Notes under the pieces: generated by a model
What the model was told of the DNA's origin: nothing
Seen by the model: only the letters and a program-made list of their open reading frames with translations
Database searches by the model: none
Program-made: the position numbers and the translations under genes
Shown: one piece after another, positions 8,540-17,099 of the stretch
Layout of the letters: each line of letters opens with the position of its first letter
How positions within the stretch are numbered: the first letter of the stretch is position 1
Assembly (NCBI GenBank): GCA_964431385.1
Contig: CAYSJM010000004.1
Coordinates: 52,283-116,282, forward strand
Origin: UTCHB3 sp964431385
GTDB taxonomy: Bacteria > Bacteroidota > Ignavibacteria > Ignavibacteriales > Ignavibacteriaceae
Direction of reading: 5' to 3'
Length of the DNA stretch: 64,000 bases

Positions 8540-10063
8540 ATGGAATTTAAAAGAGCAGCGGGAATCCTAATGCACCCCACTTCACTTCCGGGGAAGTTTG
8601 GGATAGGTGATTTAGGACCTGAAGCGTATAATTTTGTCGATTTTCTCACTGCCGCAGGTCAAACCCTGTGGCAGGTTTTTCCGCTTGGACCAACAGGATA
8701 TGGTGATTCACCATATCAATGTTTTTCGGCTTTTGCCGGTAACCCGCTGCTCTTATCTCCGGATATTCTCGTTGAAGAGGGTTATCTTTCAAAAGAAGAC
8801 ATTTCCGAAGTACCTGCTTTCAACCCTGAATTTATCGATTATGGTTGGGTTATAGACTATAAAAAAGAACTATTGCAAAAAGCTTACGAAGGATTTAAAG
8901 CCCTCGGTAAAAAGAGTGTAAAGGATAGCTACAACAAATTTTGCAAAAGCAACAGTGGGTGGCTTGAAGATTATGCTCTCTTTATGGCGGCAAAAGAATA
9001 TCATGGTGGTGCTTTGTGGACCACCTGGGAACATTCCATTGCTGTAAGAGACCCAAAAGCTTTGCCAAAGTGGAAGAAACAACTTGCTGAAGGAATAAAC
9101 TATCAGAAGTTTTTGCAGTTCTGTTTTTACGATCAATGGTCAAAGATAAAAGCTTACGCAAATAAAAATGGAATAACAGTAATTGGTGATCTTCCGATTT
9201 TTGTGGCTTATGACAGTGCTGATGTGTGGGCGAACAAAGAACTTTTCACCGTTGATGAGAATGGCAAACTGATCTGGGTTGCCGGTGTACCGCCCGATTA
9301 TTTTAGTCCAACAGGACAACTTTGGGGCAATCCACTCTACCGTTGGGAAGAGATGGAAAAAGATGATTTTAAGTGGTGGCGCGATCGTATATCCTCACTC
9401 CTTAAAATTGTTGATATTGCAAGAATAGATCACTTTAGAGGATTTGAAGCCTATTGGAGAATCCCGGGAGATGCACCTACTGCTCAGACAGGCAAGTGGG
9501 TAAAAGCTCCGGGTATGAAATTCTTCAAAACAGTTAAAAAATACCTTGGCGATCTCCCAATAATTGCTGAAGATCTTGGGGTAATAACTCCTCCTGTTGA
9601 AAAACTGAGGGATACCTTTAACTTCCCCGGAATAAAGATTATGCAATTTGCATTTGGTACGGGGATGGAGTCGAAATTCCTCCCTCACAACTATATCAAA
9701 AATTGCGTGGTTCACACAGGTTCACACGATAATGACACCACTCGTGGGTACTTCGACTCAGTCAAGGGAGCTGACAACGACATCTATAAATTTGCACAGG
9801 ATTACCTGAACTGCTACAAACATGAAGCCATGGTGGCAGCGGCAATCAAGGCAGCTTATGCTTCGGTGGCTAACACGGTGGTGATCCCAATGCAAGATGT
9901 GTTGAATCTGGGAACAGAATCAAGAATGAACTTCCCGGGCAGACTTGGTGGCGGCAATTGGGCATGGAGAGCAAGAAGTGATGCATTTACCAGCGATCTG
10001 GCTGCATATTTCAACTACATGACCATCATATTTGAACGACCCAAACCTGAAACAGGGAAGTGA
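8540..10063 (+). CDS. malQ: 4-alpha-glucanotransferase (amylomaltase, GH77)
   Basis: A 507-residue GH77 enzyme of normal length. The N-terminal RAAGILMHPTSLPG is diagnostic. The catalytic residues are visible: the nucleophile Asp in ARIDHFRGFEAYW, the acid/base Glu in IIAEDLG, and the third Asp in GSHDNDTTRG; GDLPIFVAYDSADVW is also family-specific. It transfers alpha-1,4-glucan segments in maltodextrin or glycogen metabolism. No other glycan genes are nearby. It is followed after 15 bp by a TerB-like gene. Confidence 0.95.
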   Translation: MEFKRAAGILMHPTSLPGKFGIGDLGPEAYNFVDFLTAAGQTLWQVFPLGPTGYGDSPYQCFSAFAGNPLLLSPDILVEEGYLSKEDISEVPAFNPEFIDYGWVIDYKKELLQKAYEGFKALGKKSVKDSYNKFCKSNSGWLEDYALFMAAKEYHGGALWTTWEHSIAVRDPKALPKWKKQLAEGINYQKFLQFCFYDQWSKIKAYANKNGITVIGDLPIFVAYDSADVWANKELFTVDENGKLIWVAGVPPDYFSPTGQLWGNPLYRWEEMEKDDFKWWRDRISSLLKIVDIARIDHFRGFEAYWRIPGDAPTAQTGKWVKAPGMKFFKTVKKYLGDLPIIAEDLGVITPPVEKLRDTFNFPGIKIMQFAFGTGMESKFLPHNYIKNCVVHTGSHDNDTTRGYFDSVKGADNDIYKFAQDYLNCYKHEAMVAAAIKAAYASVANTVVIPMQDVLNLGTESRMNFPGRLGGGNWAWRARSDAFTSDLAAYFNYMTIIFERPKPETGK

Positions 10064-10078
10064 CAGGAGTATTATAAG

Positions 10079-10543
10079 ATGGGACTATTTGACAAGGTCT
10101 TCAAGAAGAAATTTGAGGATGGCAAAAGAACCGTAAACAGGAACTCTGCCGAGTATAAATCGAATATCAAACTTGCTACCGCAGCACTATTGGTATTGAT
10201 GGCACACGCAGACGACGACTTCACGGAAGATGAACATAAAAAAATCATCTACCTGTTAAGAAAGCGATTTGGCATTTCTGAGGAAGAGGTGGAATCGTTG
10301 ATTGTTGAATGTCGTGGGCAGATAATCCCTGAAACTCAGGTGAGAGAGACTCTTAAGTTCATAGATGATAATTTTTATTTTGATGAAAAATATGATTTGA
10401 TGAAATATCTCTACTCCTTGATGCTTGCAGATTCTGACTTAAATACGCACGAAGTGAAACTGTTTTCAACCATTTCGAGTGCACTTGGAATAAACAAAAT
10501 AGCCCTTGAAACCATAAAAAAAGATGTAGAGAGAGAAAACTAA
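10079..10543 (+). CDS. TerB-like (tellurite-resistance family) helical protein
   Basis: A 154-residue protein with a TerB-type all-helical domain at about 28-150. It shows ALLVLMAHADDDFTEDEHKKI, then LMLADSDLNTHEVKLFSTISSALGI. The paired acidic loops DDDFTEDE and DSDLNTHE are the metal-binding motifs of the family. The N-terminus is basic and has no signal peptide, so it is cytoplasmic. It follows malQ closely and ends before a strong terminator. TerB-domain proteins are often found with stress or phage-defence genes, but none is adjacent. Confidence 0.75.
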   Translation: MGLFDKVFKKKFEDGKRTVNRNSAEYKSNIKLATAALLVLMAHADDDFTEDEHKKIIYLLRKRFGISEEEVESLIVECRGQIIPETQVRETLKFIDDNFYFDEKYDLMKYLYSLMLADSDLNTHEVKLFSTISSALGINKIALETIKKDVEREN

Positions 10544-10569
10544 ACATCTCGTGTGGTCGATAATTCCAA

Positions 10570-10610
10570 AGCCCGGAAGTTTTTAGAAATTTCCGGGCTG
10601 TTTTATTTTA
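10570..10610 (+). terminator. Rho-independent terminator
   Basis: AGCCCGGAA (10570-10578) pairs perfectly with TTCCGGGCT (10591-10599), and a T-rich tail GTTTTATTTT follows. It ends the fabF-malQ-terB run. Confidence 0.85.
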
Positions 10611-10695
10611 AAACATCAATATTTTTGAATATTAGCCTGTTTGGATAAATGAACTTATTTGTTGTTTATTTATGTTTACAAGTCAGGAGGATTAT

Positions 10696-11304
10696 ATGAA
10701 AAAATATCTGTCAATTATTGTAGTTGTCATATTGTTGGTAGTTGTAACGGGATTTGTTACAGCACGGAAGAGTGAAGCAAGTTCTAAAACAAGTGAAAAC
10801 AGGAGCGAAATGGAGCCGACAGGCAAAAAGCTTGGTGATTTTAAGGTAAAAGACATCGATGGGAATGATGTCAGTCTCTCCGCATACGATGGAAAAGTTG
10901 TGTTGGTTGTTAATGTTGCAAGTCAGTGTGGATATACACGCCAGTACAAAGGACTTGAAGCCATTTACAGCAAATACAAAGATCAAGGTCTTGTTGTTCT
11001 CGGATTTCCCTGTAACGATTTTGGTGGACAGGAACCCGGTTCAAACGAAGAGATTAAGGAGTTTTGCTCGACAAAGTTCTCGGTCTCTTTCCCTATGATG
11101 GATAAAGTAAAAGTGCTTGGTGAAGATAAAGCTCCACTTTTTGCCTGGTTAACCGATAATTCAATCACCGGAACAAAAGACATCAAGTGGAATTTTGAGA
11201 AATTTCTCATCAACAAAAAAGGTGAGATCGTTGAAAGATTCATAAGTAAAGATGAACCTGACGGCGATAAGATTATTTCAGCGATTGAAAAAGCACTAAA
11301 CTAA
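10696..11304 (+). CDS. Exported glutathione peroxidase-family thiol peroxidase
   Basis: ATG 10696 is preceded by a perfect AGGAGG (10685-10690), which decides the start over an upstream ATG at 10672. The product is about 202 residues: an N-terminal hydrophobic anchor or signal (YLSIIVVVILLVVVTGFV), a linker, then a glutathione peroxidase domain. The peroxidatic Cys lies in NVASQCGYT (a Cys where animal enzymes have Sec), followed by GFPCNDFGGQEPG with the resolving-type Cys and Gln, and KWNFEKFLI with the catalytic Trp and Asn. It reduces peroxides, usually with thioredoxin in bacteria. The anchor places it in the periplasm or on the inner membrane. Confidence 0.88.
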   Translation: MKKYLSIIVVVILLVVVTGFVTARKSEASSKTSENRSEMEPTGKKLGDFKVKDIDGNDVSLSAYDGKVVLVVNVASQCGYTRQYKGLEAIYSKYKDQGLVVLGFPCNDFGGQEPGSNEEIKEFCSTKFSVSFPMMDKVKVLGEDKAPLFAWLTDNSITGTKDIKWNFEKFLINKKGEIVERFISKDEPDGDKIISAIEKALN

Positions 11305-11330
11305 AGTTGTGGAATTTTCTTTGTTCTGAT

Positions 11331-12455
11331 TCAGAGAAAAGAGATAATCCTGGACACTGTTGAATTAAAATTATGATGGGAAGATGCCCAAAGACGGGCA
11401 TTTTCCCCTTTTATTTTAATGGATCGTGGATTGTGAAGGAATGAGATAATTGCGTTTGCAATCGCCTTACTCGACGCCGATGGCACAAGAATACCTCTCT
11501 CATTTTCACCAATTTGTTCCGTTGTTCCCCCGGCATCGGTACCTATGACGGGCAGCCCCATCATCATAGCATCAATCACAGAGAGAGAATACATCTCATT
11601 ATGGGTTGGGAGCACAAAAATATCCATAGCAGCAAGCCAAGGAATATATTCCTTTTGGAAGGGTATTAGCTTAAGTAATTCAGGTTTTTGGTTCGATAAT
11701 TGCTGTAATTCAGAATAGAGTTCGGCAGCCTGTTCTTCATAGATCACTCCACCATTTTCATCCACTTCTTTCACCGTGGGTTCACCCATGATCCAAAATT
11801 CAATTTTTGATGCTGATTTTTCGTCAATAAATTGAAGTGCGTTTGCAAAAACTCCCACTCCTTTACCGTTGTCAATTCTGCTCATCACAGCTATAACCAA
11901 CTTATCATCAGGTGTTTTCATCTGCTCCCTGATCTGCTTTCGTGCTCCCGGGAGCACGGAGTAATTTTCCGGGTGTCTGCCATATCTCACCAGTTTTACT
12001 GCTCCCGCAGGAACGGGAAGATAGTTCTCACACTCTCTTTTTGAGAATTCTGAGGATGTAATTAAACAGTCAACTGTTTCATAAATAAAACGATGAATGA
12101 CATCCTTTTTAGGACCTGTTCCCATATAAACTGCATGAATGTGTTTTACACCCGTTAATTTTTTAATCACGGCTCCGGAGAAAACATCATTTCGCGAATG
12201 GGAAAAAATGGTGGCTATTTTGTTACTTTTGATGAAATAGCTTAGTCGGTACACTTCTGTGAGCGATAATTTCAGATTTGTTGAGGTGTGGATGACGGGG
12301 ATTCCGGCAGTTTGACAGGCTTCATCGATCACAGAAAACTGTCGGCATACTACAAAATTATTTTGTCCTGCTTTCTGCAGTTCCAATATCAAGTCTCTAA
12401 CATACAATTCTCTTCCACCGCGAGCGGAAGAATTTATCAGATGCAGCAGAGACAT
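11331..12455 (-). CDS. Glycosyltransferase family 4-type protein
   Basis: A GT-B glycosyltransferase of about 374 residues, starting MSLLHLINSSARGGRELYV with the GG loop of the N-terminal Rossmann domain. The C-terminal donor-binding domain has IAVMSRIDNGKGVGVFANAL and the GPGTF-type region THNEMYSLSVIDAMMMGLPVIGTDAGGTTEQI, with the conserved E-x7-E replaced by EMYSLSVID. The start was set at 12455 because the 18 bases upstream belong to an octamer repeat array that only happens to stay open. Acceptor and pathway are unknown; no polysaccharide cluster surrounds it. The gene contains four GGGAGCA heptamers, including the 16-bp palindrome GTGCTCCCGGGAGCAC at 11942-11957. Confidence 0.85.
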   Translation of the reverse strand: MSLLHLINSSARGGRELYVRDLILELQKAGQNNFVVCRQFSVIDEACQTAGIPVIHTSTNLKLSLTEVYRLSYFIKSNKIATIFSHSRNDVFSGAVIKKLTGVKHIHAVYMGTGPKKDVIHRFIYETVDCLITSSEFSKRECENYLPVPAGAVKLVRYGRHPENYSVLPGARKQIREQMKTPDDKLVIAVMSRIDNGKGVGVFANALQFIDEKSASKIEFWIMGEPTVKEVDENGGVIYEEQAAELYSELQQLSNQKPELLKLIPFQKEYIPWLAAMDIFVLPTHNEMYSLSVIDAMMMGLPVIGTDAGGTTEQIGENERGILVPSASSKAIANAIISFLHNPRSIKIKGENARLWASSHHNFNSTVSRIISFL

Positions 12456-12461
12456 TTTAAT

Positions 12462-12493
12462 CCAATAATGCAATAATGCGATAATGCAATAAT
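12462..12493. repeat. Octamer tandem repeat, 4 units
   Basis: Units CCAATAAT, GCAATAAT, GCGATAAT and GCAATAAT. The array lies just upstream of the minus-strand glycosyltransferase start, in its 5' leader. The same octamer recurs at 14531 and 45578. Confidence 0.85.
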
Positions 12494-12550
12494 GGGTTGG
12501 TGTTTAATATGGAAATTGACGGAATTAGTCATCGGGTTCCGCATGGAGAG

Positions 12551-14497
12551 CTATACAGGAAGGTATTTTTTCAGTTCGGAGACCAGGATTTCCGGTGAAA
12601 CGGGTTTGTAAAGCAGATTGGTTGCTCCGGCATTCAATGCAAGTCTCGATAAATTGTCGTCAGGAGCTTCTAAAACGGCAAATATAGGGATTGTTTTATA
12701 AACATTTGACGCACGCATTCTTTCAATTATCTCGACAGGTGACATGCCGGGGAGGTCCATATCAAAGAAAGCGAGGTCATAAGGTTCAGATTTGAGAGCT
12801 TCAAAAGCTTGCACACCCGATTCGGCTGTCGTTAGAATAATACTGCTGTTTTGCAATATTTTTTCCATGTCTTCGAGAGCTTGTCGGTCATTATCGGCAT
12901 AAATTGCTTTGAGGAATTCATCATCGAGCGATTCGGGCTGGCTAACATTTACCGGTTTAACTTCATCAGAATAGTCGTCATCTTCCTCGTATTCCAATCT
13001 GGCTCTTTCTCTTCTTGCAGACTCCTGGCGGGCTTTTCTTATCTTTATTATTTCAGAGAATTTCTTTCGGATAGCAGTTAGCGTATCCTGAAGTGCATCC
13101 ACATCTTCCTGGGAGTTAGTCAAATCGTTACTGAGTGACTTCTGAAGGTCGAGTATTTGTTTCAGATCGGCTTCATATTCATCGCGAAGTGCTTCGAGAG
13201 ACGAAAGTTCTCTATCAATATCCCGCAGTTTTCGATTTCTAATTTCGATAATACCCTTCAGATTAACGGCTTCAATTTTTTTCGCTTGAATCTGTTCGAG
13301 TAAAACCTGATAGTCATCATTACTTTGGGTATAAACTTTGGTTTTTTCGTTCAATTGCTGGTTGAGGCGAGTGATATTTTCTATCATAGCCTCTTTTGAG
13401 CCGGAAAGACCTTGTATAGATCCTTTTATTTGTTCAAGAAGACCGGAAGTAATTTGCCGTTCCTCATTCAGTCTGTCAACTTGTCGTGTGAGAAGTTGCA
13501 CTTCTGCATCGAGAGCAGAAGCTTTACTTAATAGAGTTTCGACTTTTTTGGATAGTGCAGTGGCTTCATCTGAAAGGTTTTCTCTTTCAATCTTCACCAT
13601 CTCGAGTTTTTTCTCGTTATCTTGTAACTCTTCAATAACCTGGTCTGCGGCAGCGGAGATTTTTGAATATCTTATTTTTGCCTCAGAGAATTCACGGTCG
13701 AGAACAGCAAGTTGATCCTGCCGTTGTCTTATTGCACCATCGAGGTCAGATTTCATTCGCATCAGTTCCCGCTCGATGGTAATTCTCTCCTGCACAACAT
13801 TTTGTTCGAAAGCTGCCCGCTGTTGCAGCATTTCGTTACGCATCTTGTTGATATCTTCAATCAGCTTTTTCTTGATTTGTTCGAGGTCTCTCAATTCAAA
13901 TTCAAGTTCAGCTCTTTCCTTCAAAATATCCTGCACTTTATCGTAAGCCTCATCGTATTTCACTTTGATAACTTCGATATTCGAATATTTTTCCTTTTTG
14001 TATTTCAGTTCGTCGAGTTCTTGTTGCAGGCGAAGAACAGATTCTTTTCTGGAAACCTCTTCTTCTCTGATGATTTTGAGACCCTCATCAAACTCATCAA
14101 ACTCTACTCTTGCAGATTCAACTTTAGTTAGAAGTGTAACTAATTCTTTTGAGAGTACTTCTGTTTCCTTCTTTTTATCACCAATTTCTCTATCAAGCGA
14201 AGCAACAAACTGTGACTTGTTTTGGAAATCTTCTGAGATTTCTTTTTGTGATTCTTCAATTTTTTGAAGTTCAGATCTTTTGGTAAAGACGAGGATTGAG
14301 AGGTCGGATTCTTCGTTTTTTAGATCATTCACTCTTCTTGTGAGAGAGGAGAGTTCACGATTTTTTAAGTCCAGATCGTCTGAAAGTCGAGCTAACTCAC
14401 CATTCGCAGCAATCAGTTCCTCATGTTCTGCCACGAGTTCCTCATGCTTCTGAAGAAGTTCTTCGAATTCTTTTTTATAATTTCTAAACAGACTCAA
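12551..14497 (-). CDS. Long coiled-coil protein with C-terminal response-regulator receiver domain
   Basis: 648 residues. About residues 5-500 are almost unbroken heptad-rich coiled coil (runs of Glu, Lys, Leu and Gln; no signal peptide). After an acidic linker (about 505-530), residues about 535-648 form a receiver domain: YADNDRQALEDM (acidic pocket), FFDMDLPGMSP (phosphoacceptor Asp) and LLYKPVSPEIL (conserved Lys). The usual switch Thr/Ser of ALTA is not evident (FAVLEAPDD), so signalling output may be altered. No output domain or adjacent kinase is seen. A scaffold, polarity or cytoskeletal adaptor controlled by phosphorylation is plausible; this is inference. A GCAATAAT repeat array lies about 35 nt upstream of the start. 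Confidence 0.8.
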   Translation of the reverse strand: MSLFRNYKKEFEELLQKHEELVAEHEELIAANGELARLSDDLDLKNRELSSLTRRVNDLKNEESDLSILVFTKRSELQKIEESQKEISEDFQNKSQFVASLDREIGDKKKETEVLSKELVTLLTKVESARVEFDEFDEGLKIIREEEVSRKESVLRLQQELDELKYKKEKYSNIEVIKVKYDEAYDKVQDILKERAELEFELRDLEQIKKKLIEDINKMRNEMLQQRAAFEQNVVQERITIERELMRMKSDLDGAIRQRQDQLAVLDREFSEAKIRYSKISAAADQVIEELQDNEKKLEMVKIERENLSDEATALSKKVETLLSKASALDAEVQLLTRQVDRLNEERQITSGLLEQIKGSIQGLSGSKEAMIENITRLNQQLNEKTKVYTQSNDDYQVLLEQIQAKKIEAVNLKGIIEIRNRKLRDIDRELSSLEALRDEYEADLKQILDLQKSLSNDLTNSQEDVDALQDTLTAIRKKFSEIIKIRKARQESARRERARLEYEEDDDYSDEVKPVNVSQPESLDDEFLKAIYADNDRQALEDMEKILQNSSIILTTAESGVQAFEALKSEPYDLAFFDMDLPGMSPVEIIERMRASNVYKTIPIFAVLEAPDDNLSRLALNAGATNLLYKPVSPEILVSELKKYLPV

Positions 14498-14530
14498 GAC
14501 TTTTTATTTTTGATGGAAAAACAGTTTAAT

Positions 14531-14562
14531 TCAATAATGCAATAATCCAATAATGCAATAAT
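14531..14562. repeat. Octamer tandem repeat, 4 units
   Basis: Units TCAATAAT, GCAATAAT, CCAATAAT and GCAATAAT. It lies between the thioredoxin and coiled-coil genes, in the 5' leader of the latter. Same family as the arrays at 12462 and 45578. Confidence 0.85.
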
Positions 14563-14584
14563 CATTCAGGGAATGATTGTCGGT

Positions 14585-15088
14585 TTACTGTCCGGTATTA
14601 GTGACAGGTTTTTTGTGAGTTGTTATAAACTCGAGAAATTTCTCTTTAGAATACGATTTACCCGCTTCGAGGTCGCCCGTATTCTGTGAATGTAGCAATT
14701 TGCCATCACTCTCGAGGACGAAGAAGTGAGGGTATCCCTCAATTTTAGGGAAAGTGGAAAGGAAAACCTCATTTTTGTTTTCGGGGCTAAAATTCACTTT
14801 TAATACTACAAATGCATCATGGAAAGCAGACTTAACCTCGGTAGTGGTCTCAATAAATTCATCTATACGGTGGCACCAAATGCACCATTCTCCGCCAACA
14901 TCGAGGATAATTCTTTTATTAAGTTCAGTTGCCTGCTTTACTGCTACCTTCAAATCTTCGACGGGGTTGCGAGTGGGGTCGAATTTTTCTCTTTCAACCT
15001 TTCCAGTTTGGGCAAAAACAGACATTCCGAAGAAAGCTGCCAGGAGTAGAAAGTACTTAAAGTAGCATGTCCATTTATTACTGCACAT
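14585..15088 (-). CDS. Exported thioredoxin-fold protein
   Basis: 167 residues. The signal peptide is at about 1-27 (hydrophobic YFKYFLLLAAFFGMSVFAQ). A thioredoxin-like domain follows, with the redox motif GEWCIWCHRIDEF (CxxC, about residues 68-71) and the cis-Pro loop EGYPHFFVL. The WCxWC pattern fits the thioredoxin_7/DsbD-gamma-like group, suggesting periplasmic disulfide reduction or a lipoprotein-like partner. Preceding on the same strand is nothing until the phage-derived module, which runs divergently. Confidence 0.83.
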   Translation of the reverse strand: MCSNKWTCYFKYFLLLAAFFGMSVFAQTGKVEREKFDPTRNPVEDLKVAVKQATELNKRIILDVGGEWCIWCHRIDEFIETTTEVKSAFHDAFVVLKVNFSPENKNEVFLSTFPKIEGYPHFFVLESDGKLLHSQNTGDLEAGKSYSKEKFLEFITTHKKPVTNTGQ

Positions 15089-15246
15089 AGTTCACCAATT
15101 TTTTAATTCATCATAACAATTTATGAAAAAAAGATGATAACATAAAGTGTTTTGAGGAATTGTAATAACAATACATGTGTAAATCTTTAATATTGAGATG
15201 GGGGATGCCATTTCCTAAATTTGCACTGTCAATTTTTAAGGTAATC

Positions 15247-15654
15247 ATGAACGAGGAAGAGTTAAAAAATTTGTTCAGTGAGCTGGTAAAAGCCACAGCA
15301 GAAGCGAAAGCTGATGAGATTAGGAGAGGGATCAGTGAAACACTTGGCACACCGGAAGTTGCCAATTTGATACCCGAATGGGACAGCGAATATCCCGGAT
15401 ATTTTGAAGTGTTGGCTACAGATCCGGAGTTGTTTGCAAATCAATTAAATAAATTCCGGAAACATAAGGAAACAGTAACCGAGCTAAAAAGGAGGCAAGA
15501 AGATGATGGAGAGACCGTAATAAAAAAAGTAAAAGAAACCTTACGGAGGGTTGAGCGATTACGCCCTCCGATGGAATCCGGCAGTGTCAGAAGAAACAAT
15601 GACGGAAATAACAGTCGATTGTTAAAAAACATAATTAACCAAATCACAAATTAG
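15247..15654 (+). CDS. Phage scaffold-like small protein
   Basis: 135 residues from ATG 15247; an in-frame ATG at 15175 has no supporting signal. It is a highly charged, mainly helical protein starting MNEEELKNLFSELVKA. It sits immediately upstream of the major capsid gene (10 bp apart), the usual place for a capsid scaffold or head-maturation protein. No catalytic motif is seen. Assignment is by position and composition only. It is the first gene of the phage-derived module, and no portal or terminase precedes it. Confidence 0.5.
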   Translation: MNEEELKNLFSELVKATAEAKADEIRRGISETLGTPEVANLIPEWDSEYPGYFEVLATDPELFANQLNKFRKHKETVTELKRRQEDDGETVIKKVKETLRRVERLRPPMESGSVRRNNDGNNSRLLKNIINQITN

Positions 15655-15664
15655 AGAGGGAAAG

Positions 15665-16861
15665 ATGGCTTACGAGTCGATCAATTCTGGAGTGGTATCT
15701 TCATCAACAATGAATGCAGCAAATGCAGTGCCTGATGTAGAAAAGATACTTTATTTATTAAAACCATATCAAACCCCGTTGCTTCAGTTTCTTTGGTTTT
15801 CGGGGAGAAAAACGAAGGAAGTAAGGAGTCCTTTTGCAAAATTTTCCTGGTTCGAAAGCGAGCTCTTTCCACACCAGACAACAAACAAGACTACAATTTC
15901 AGCTTTGGGATCACCGGCGACATTAACGCTGAATGCCTCAAATTGTAATACAATTTCCATTTTTAATCTTGATGACATAATACTTATCGAGGAAACTGAT
16001 CAGATGGCATTCGTTTCATCAAAATCTCCTACTCAGGCGGTACTAACTCATATAGATGGAACAAGCAACCTCACATCACTTCAAATCGAAGGAATGTATC
16101 TTAAGATTATCGGAAGCCGCAATTCGGAATATTCCGGGGTGCGTACAGCGGTAAGTGTGAAAGAAGTGGAAAAATTTAACTATCTGAACATTTTCAGCGA
16201 AAGTGTAGCCACCACCGGAAGGCATCAGGCGGGTGAAAACTACACTGATGGTGTGGATCATCCGGCTTTGGTTGCAAAAAAGATCGAGGAAATGAAATTG
16301 CAGGCGGAAAGGTATTTCCTTTTTGCACCGGGTCAGGGTTATGCAACTGCGGGAAACTACAGAACGACTTGGGGACACGGCTTTTTGGGCAGAATTCTGA
16401 GCAATGTGAACAGTTATTCACCCACTCTTGATGAAGATACTTTTGATGACCATTTGAGAGAAGTCTTTCAGAAGGGTTCCAACAGGAAGATACATCTCTG
16501 CGGAAGTGGTCAACTTTCTGAAATCAACAAATTCATTAAGGGGCGGTACGAACTAAATCCAAATCCCGCAGTTTCGATTTATGGGGTGAATGTAAGAGAA
16601 TACCTGACTCCGTTTGGAAGTGTTGATATAATCTGGAATCCTGTAATGGACGGGAAATTCACCGATTATGGATTCACCATCGATGCCGATAAAGTCAGGC
16701 TTCGCTTCATGGCAAATGATAAAAAAGGAAGTCGAAAATTCCGTATCGAAGAAGGGGTCGAAACACCTGGAGTCGATGGGAGCACCACCAAAATATTGAT
16801 GGATCTTGGCATCGAAATCCATAACGAGGAATGCCACGGCATTTTGAGAAAGGCGGTATAA
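15665..16861 (+). CDS. Phage major capsid protein, SU10/DUF5309-like
   Basis: 398 residues, with an A/GGGA-type ribosome site just before ATG. The N-terminus (DVEKILYLLKPYQTPLLQFLWFSG, here described from about residue 24) followed by the FSWFESELFPHQT segment resembles the SU10-type HK97-fold capsid proteins, where a TPFL core is followed by a FEW-x-E strand. LVAKKIEEMKLQAERYFLFAPGQG and the later GVNVREYLTPFGSVDIIWNPVM also match that group. It would form the icosahedral shell. It appears full length with no internal stop, so it is not decayed. The gene ends 1 bp before the next. Confidence 0.72.
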   Translation: MAYESINSGVVSSSTMNAANAVPDVEKILYLLKPYQTPLLQFLWFSGRKTKEVRSPFAKFSWFESELFPHQTTNKTTISALGSPATLTLNASNCNTISIFNLDDIILIEETDQMAFVSSKSPTQAVLTHIDGTSNLTSLQIEGMYLKIIGSRNSEYSGVRTAVSVKEVEKFNYLNIFSESVATTGRHQAGENYTDGVDHPALVAKKIEEMKLQAERYFLFAPGQGYATAGNYRTTWGHGFLGRILSNVNSYSPTLDEDTFDDHLREVFQKGSNRKIHLCGSGQLSEINKFIKGRYELNPNPAVSIYGVNVREYLTPFGSVDIIWNPVMDGKFTDYGFTIDADKVRLRFMANDKKGSRKFRIEEGVETPGVDGSTTKILMDLGIEIHNEECHGILRKAV

Positions 16862-16862
16862 G

Positions 16863-17099
16863 GTGAAGTTTGTCAGCAAATACAGAAGATATTCGATAAC
16901 CCTGGATGGTAAAAAATATTCATTCACTCCCGAGGGAGTAACCGGGGTGTTTTTTACCAATGACGAAAAGGAGATTTCAGCGTTAAAAGGATCTGCAGCT
17001 TTTGGGAGGGACTATCATGTAACAGGGGAAGTGCAGGTTGATTCTGCAACTGATGCGGATGAAGTAGCCGCGACCTCGCAGAAGGGGAAGAAAAAATGA
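16863..17099 (+). CDS. Small phage head protein, unknown function
   Basis: 78 residues beginning at GTG 16863 and overlapping the next gene by 4 nt (ATGA). A beta-rich N-terminal half (FVSKYRRYSITLDGKKYSFTP) is followed by an Ala/Asp-rich basic-ended tail ending QKGKKK. It is not recognised. Its position between capsid and adaptor suggests a head-decoration or head-completion protein. Confidence 0.6.
   Translation: MKFVSKYRRYSITLDGKKYSFTPEGVTGVFFTNDEKEISALKGSAAFGRDYHVTGEVQVDSATDADEVAATSQKGKKK

Noticed and set aside
12453..12473. Glycosyltransferase start at 12473
   Set aside because: The six extra codons are encoded by the octamer repeat; the conserved N-terminus begins at ATG 12455.
12462..14562. 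CRISPR arrays
   Set aside because: The octamers are directly adjacent with no spacers and only 3-4 units; they are simple tandem repeats.
15216..15223. TAAATTTG as a Bacteroidetes-type -7 promoter element before the phage module
   Set aside because: A matching TTTG element at the right distance was not found; a similar lone match (TATTTTTG, 45737-45744) lies before the ECF sigma gene, and other genes lack it.
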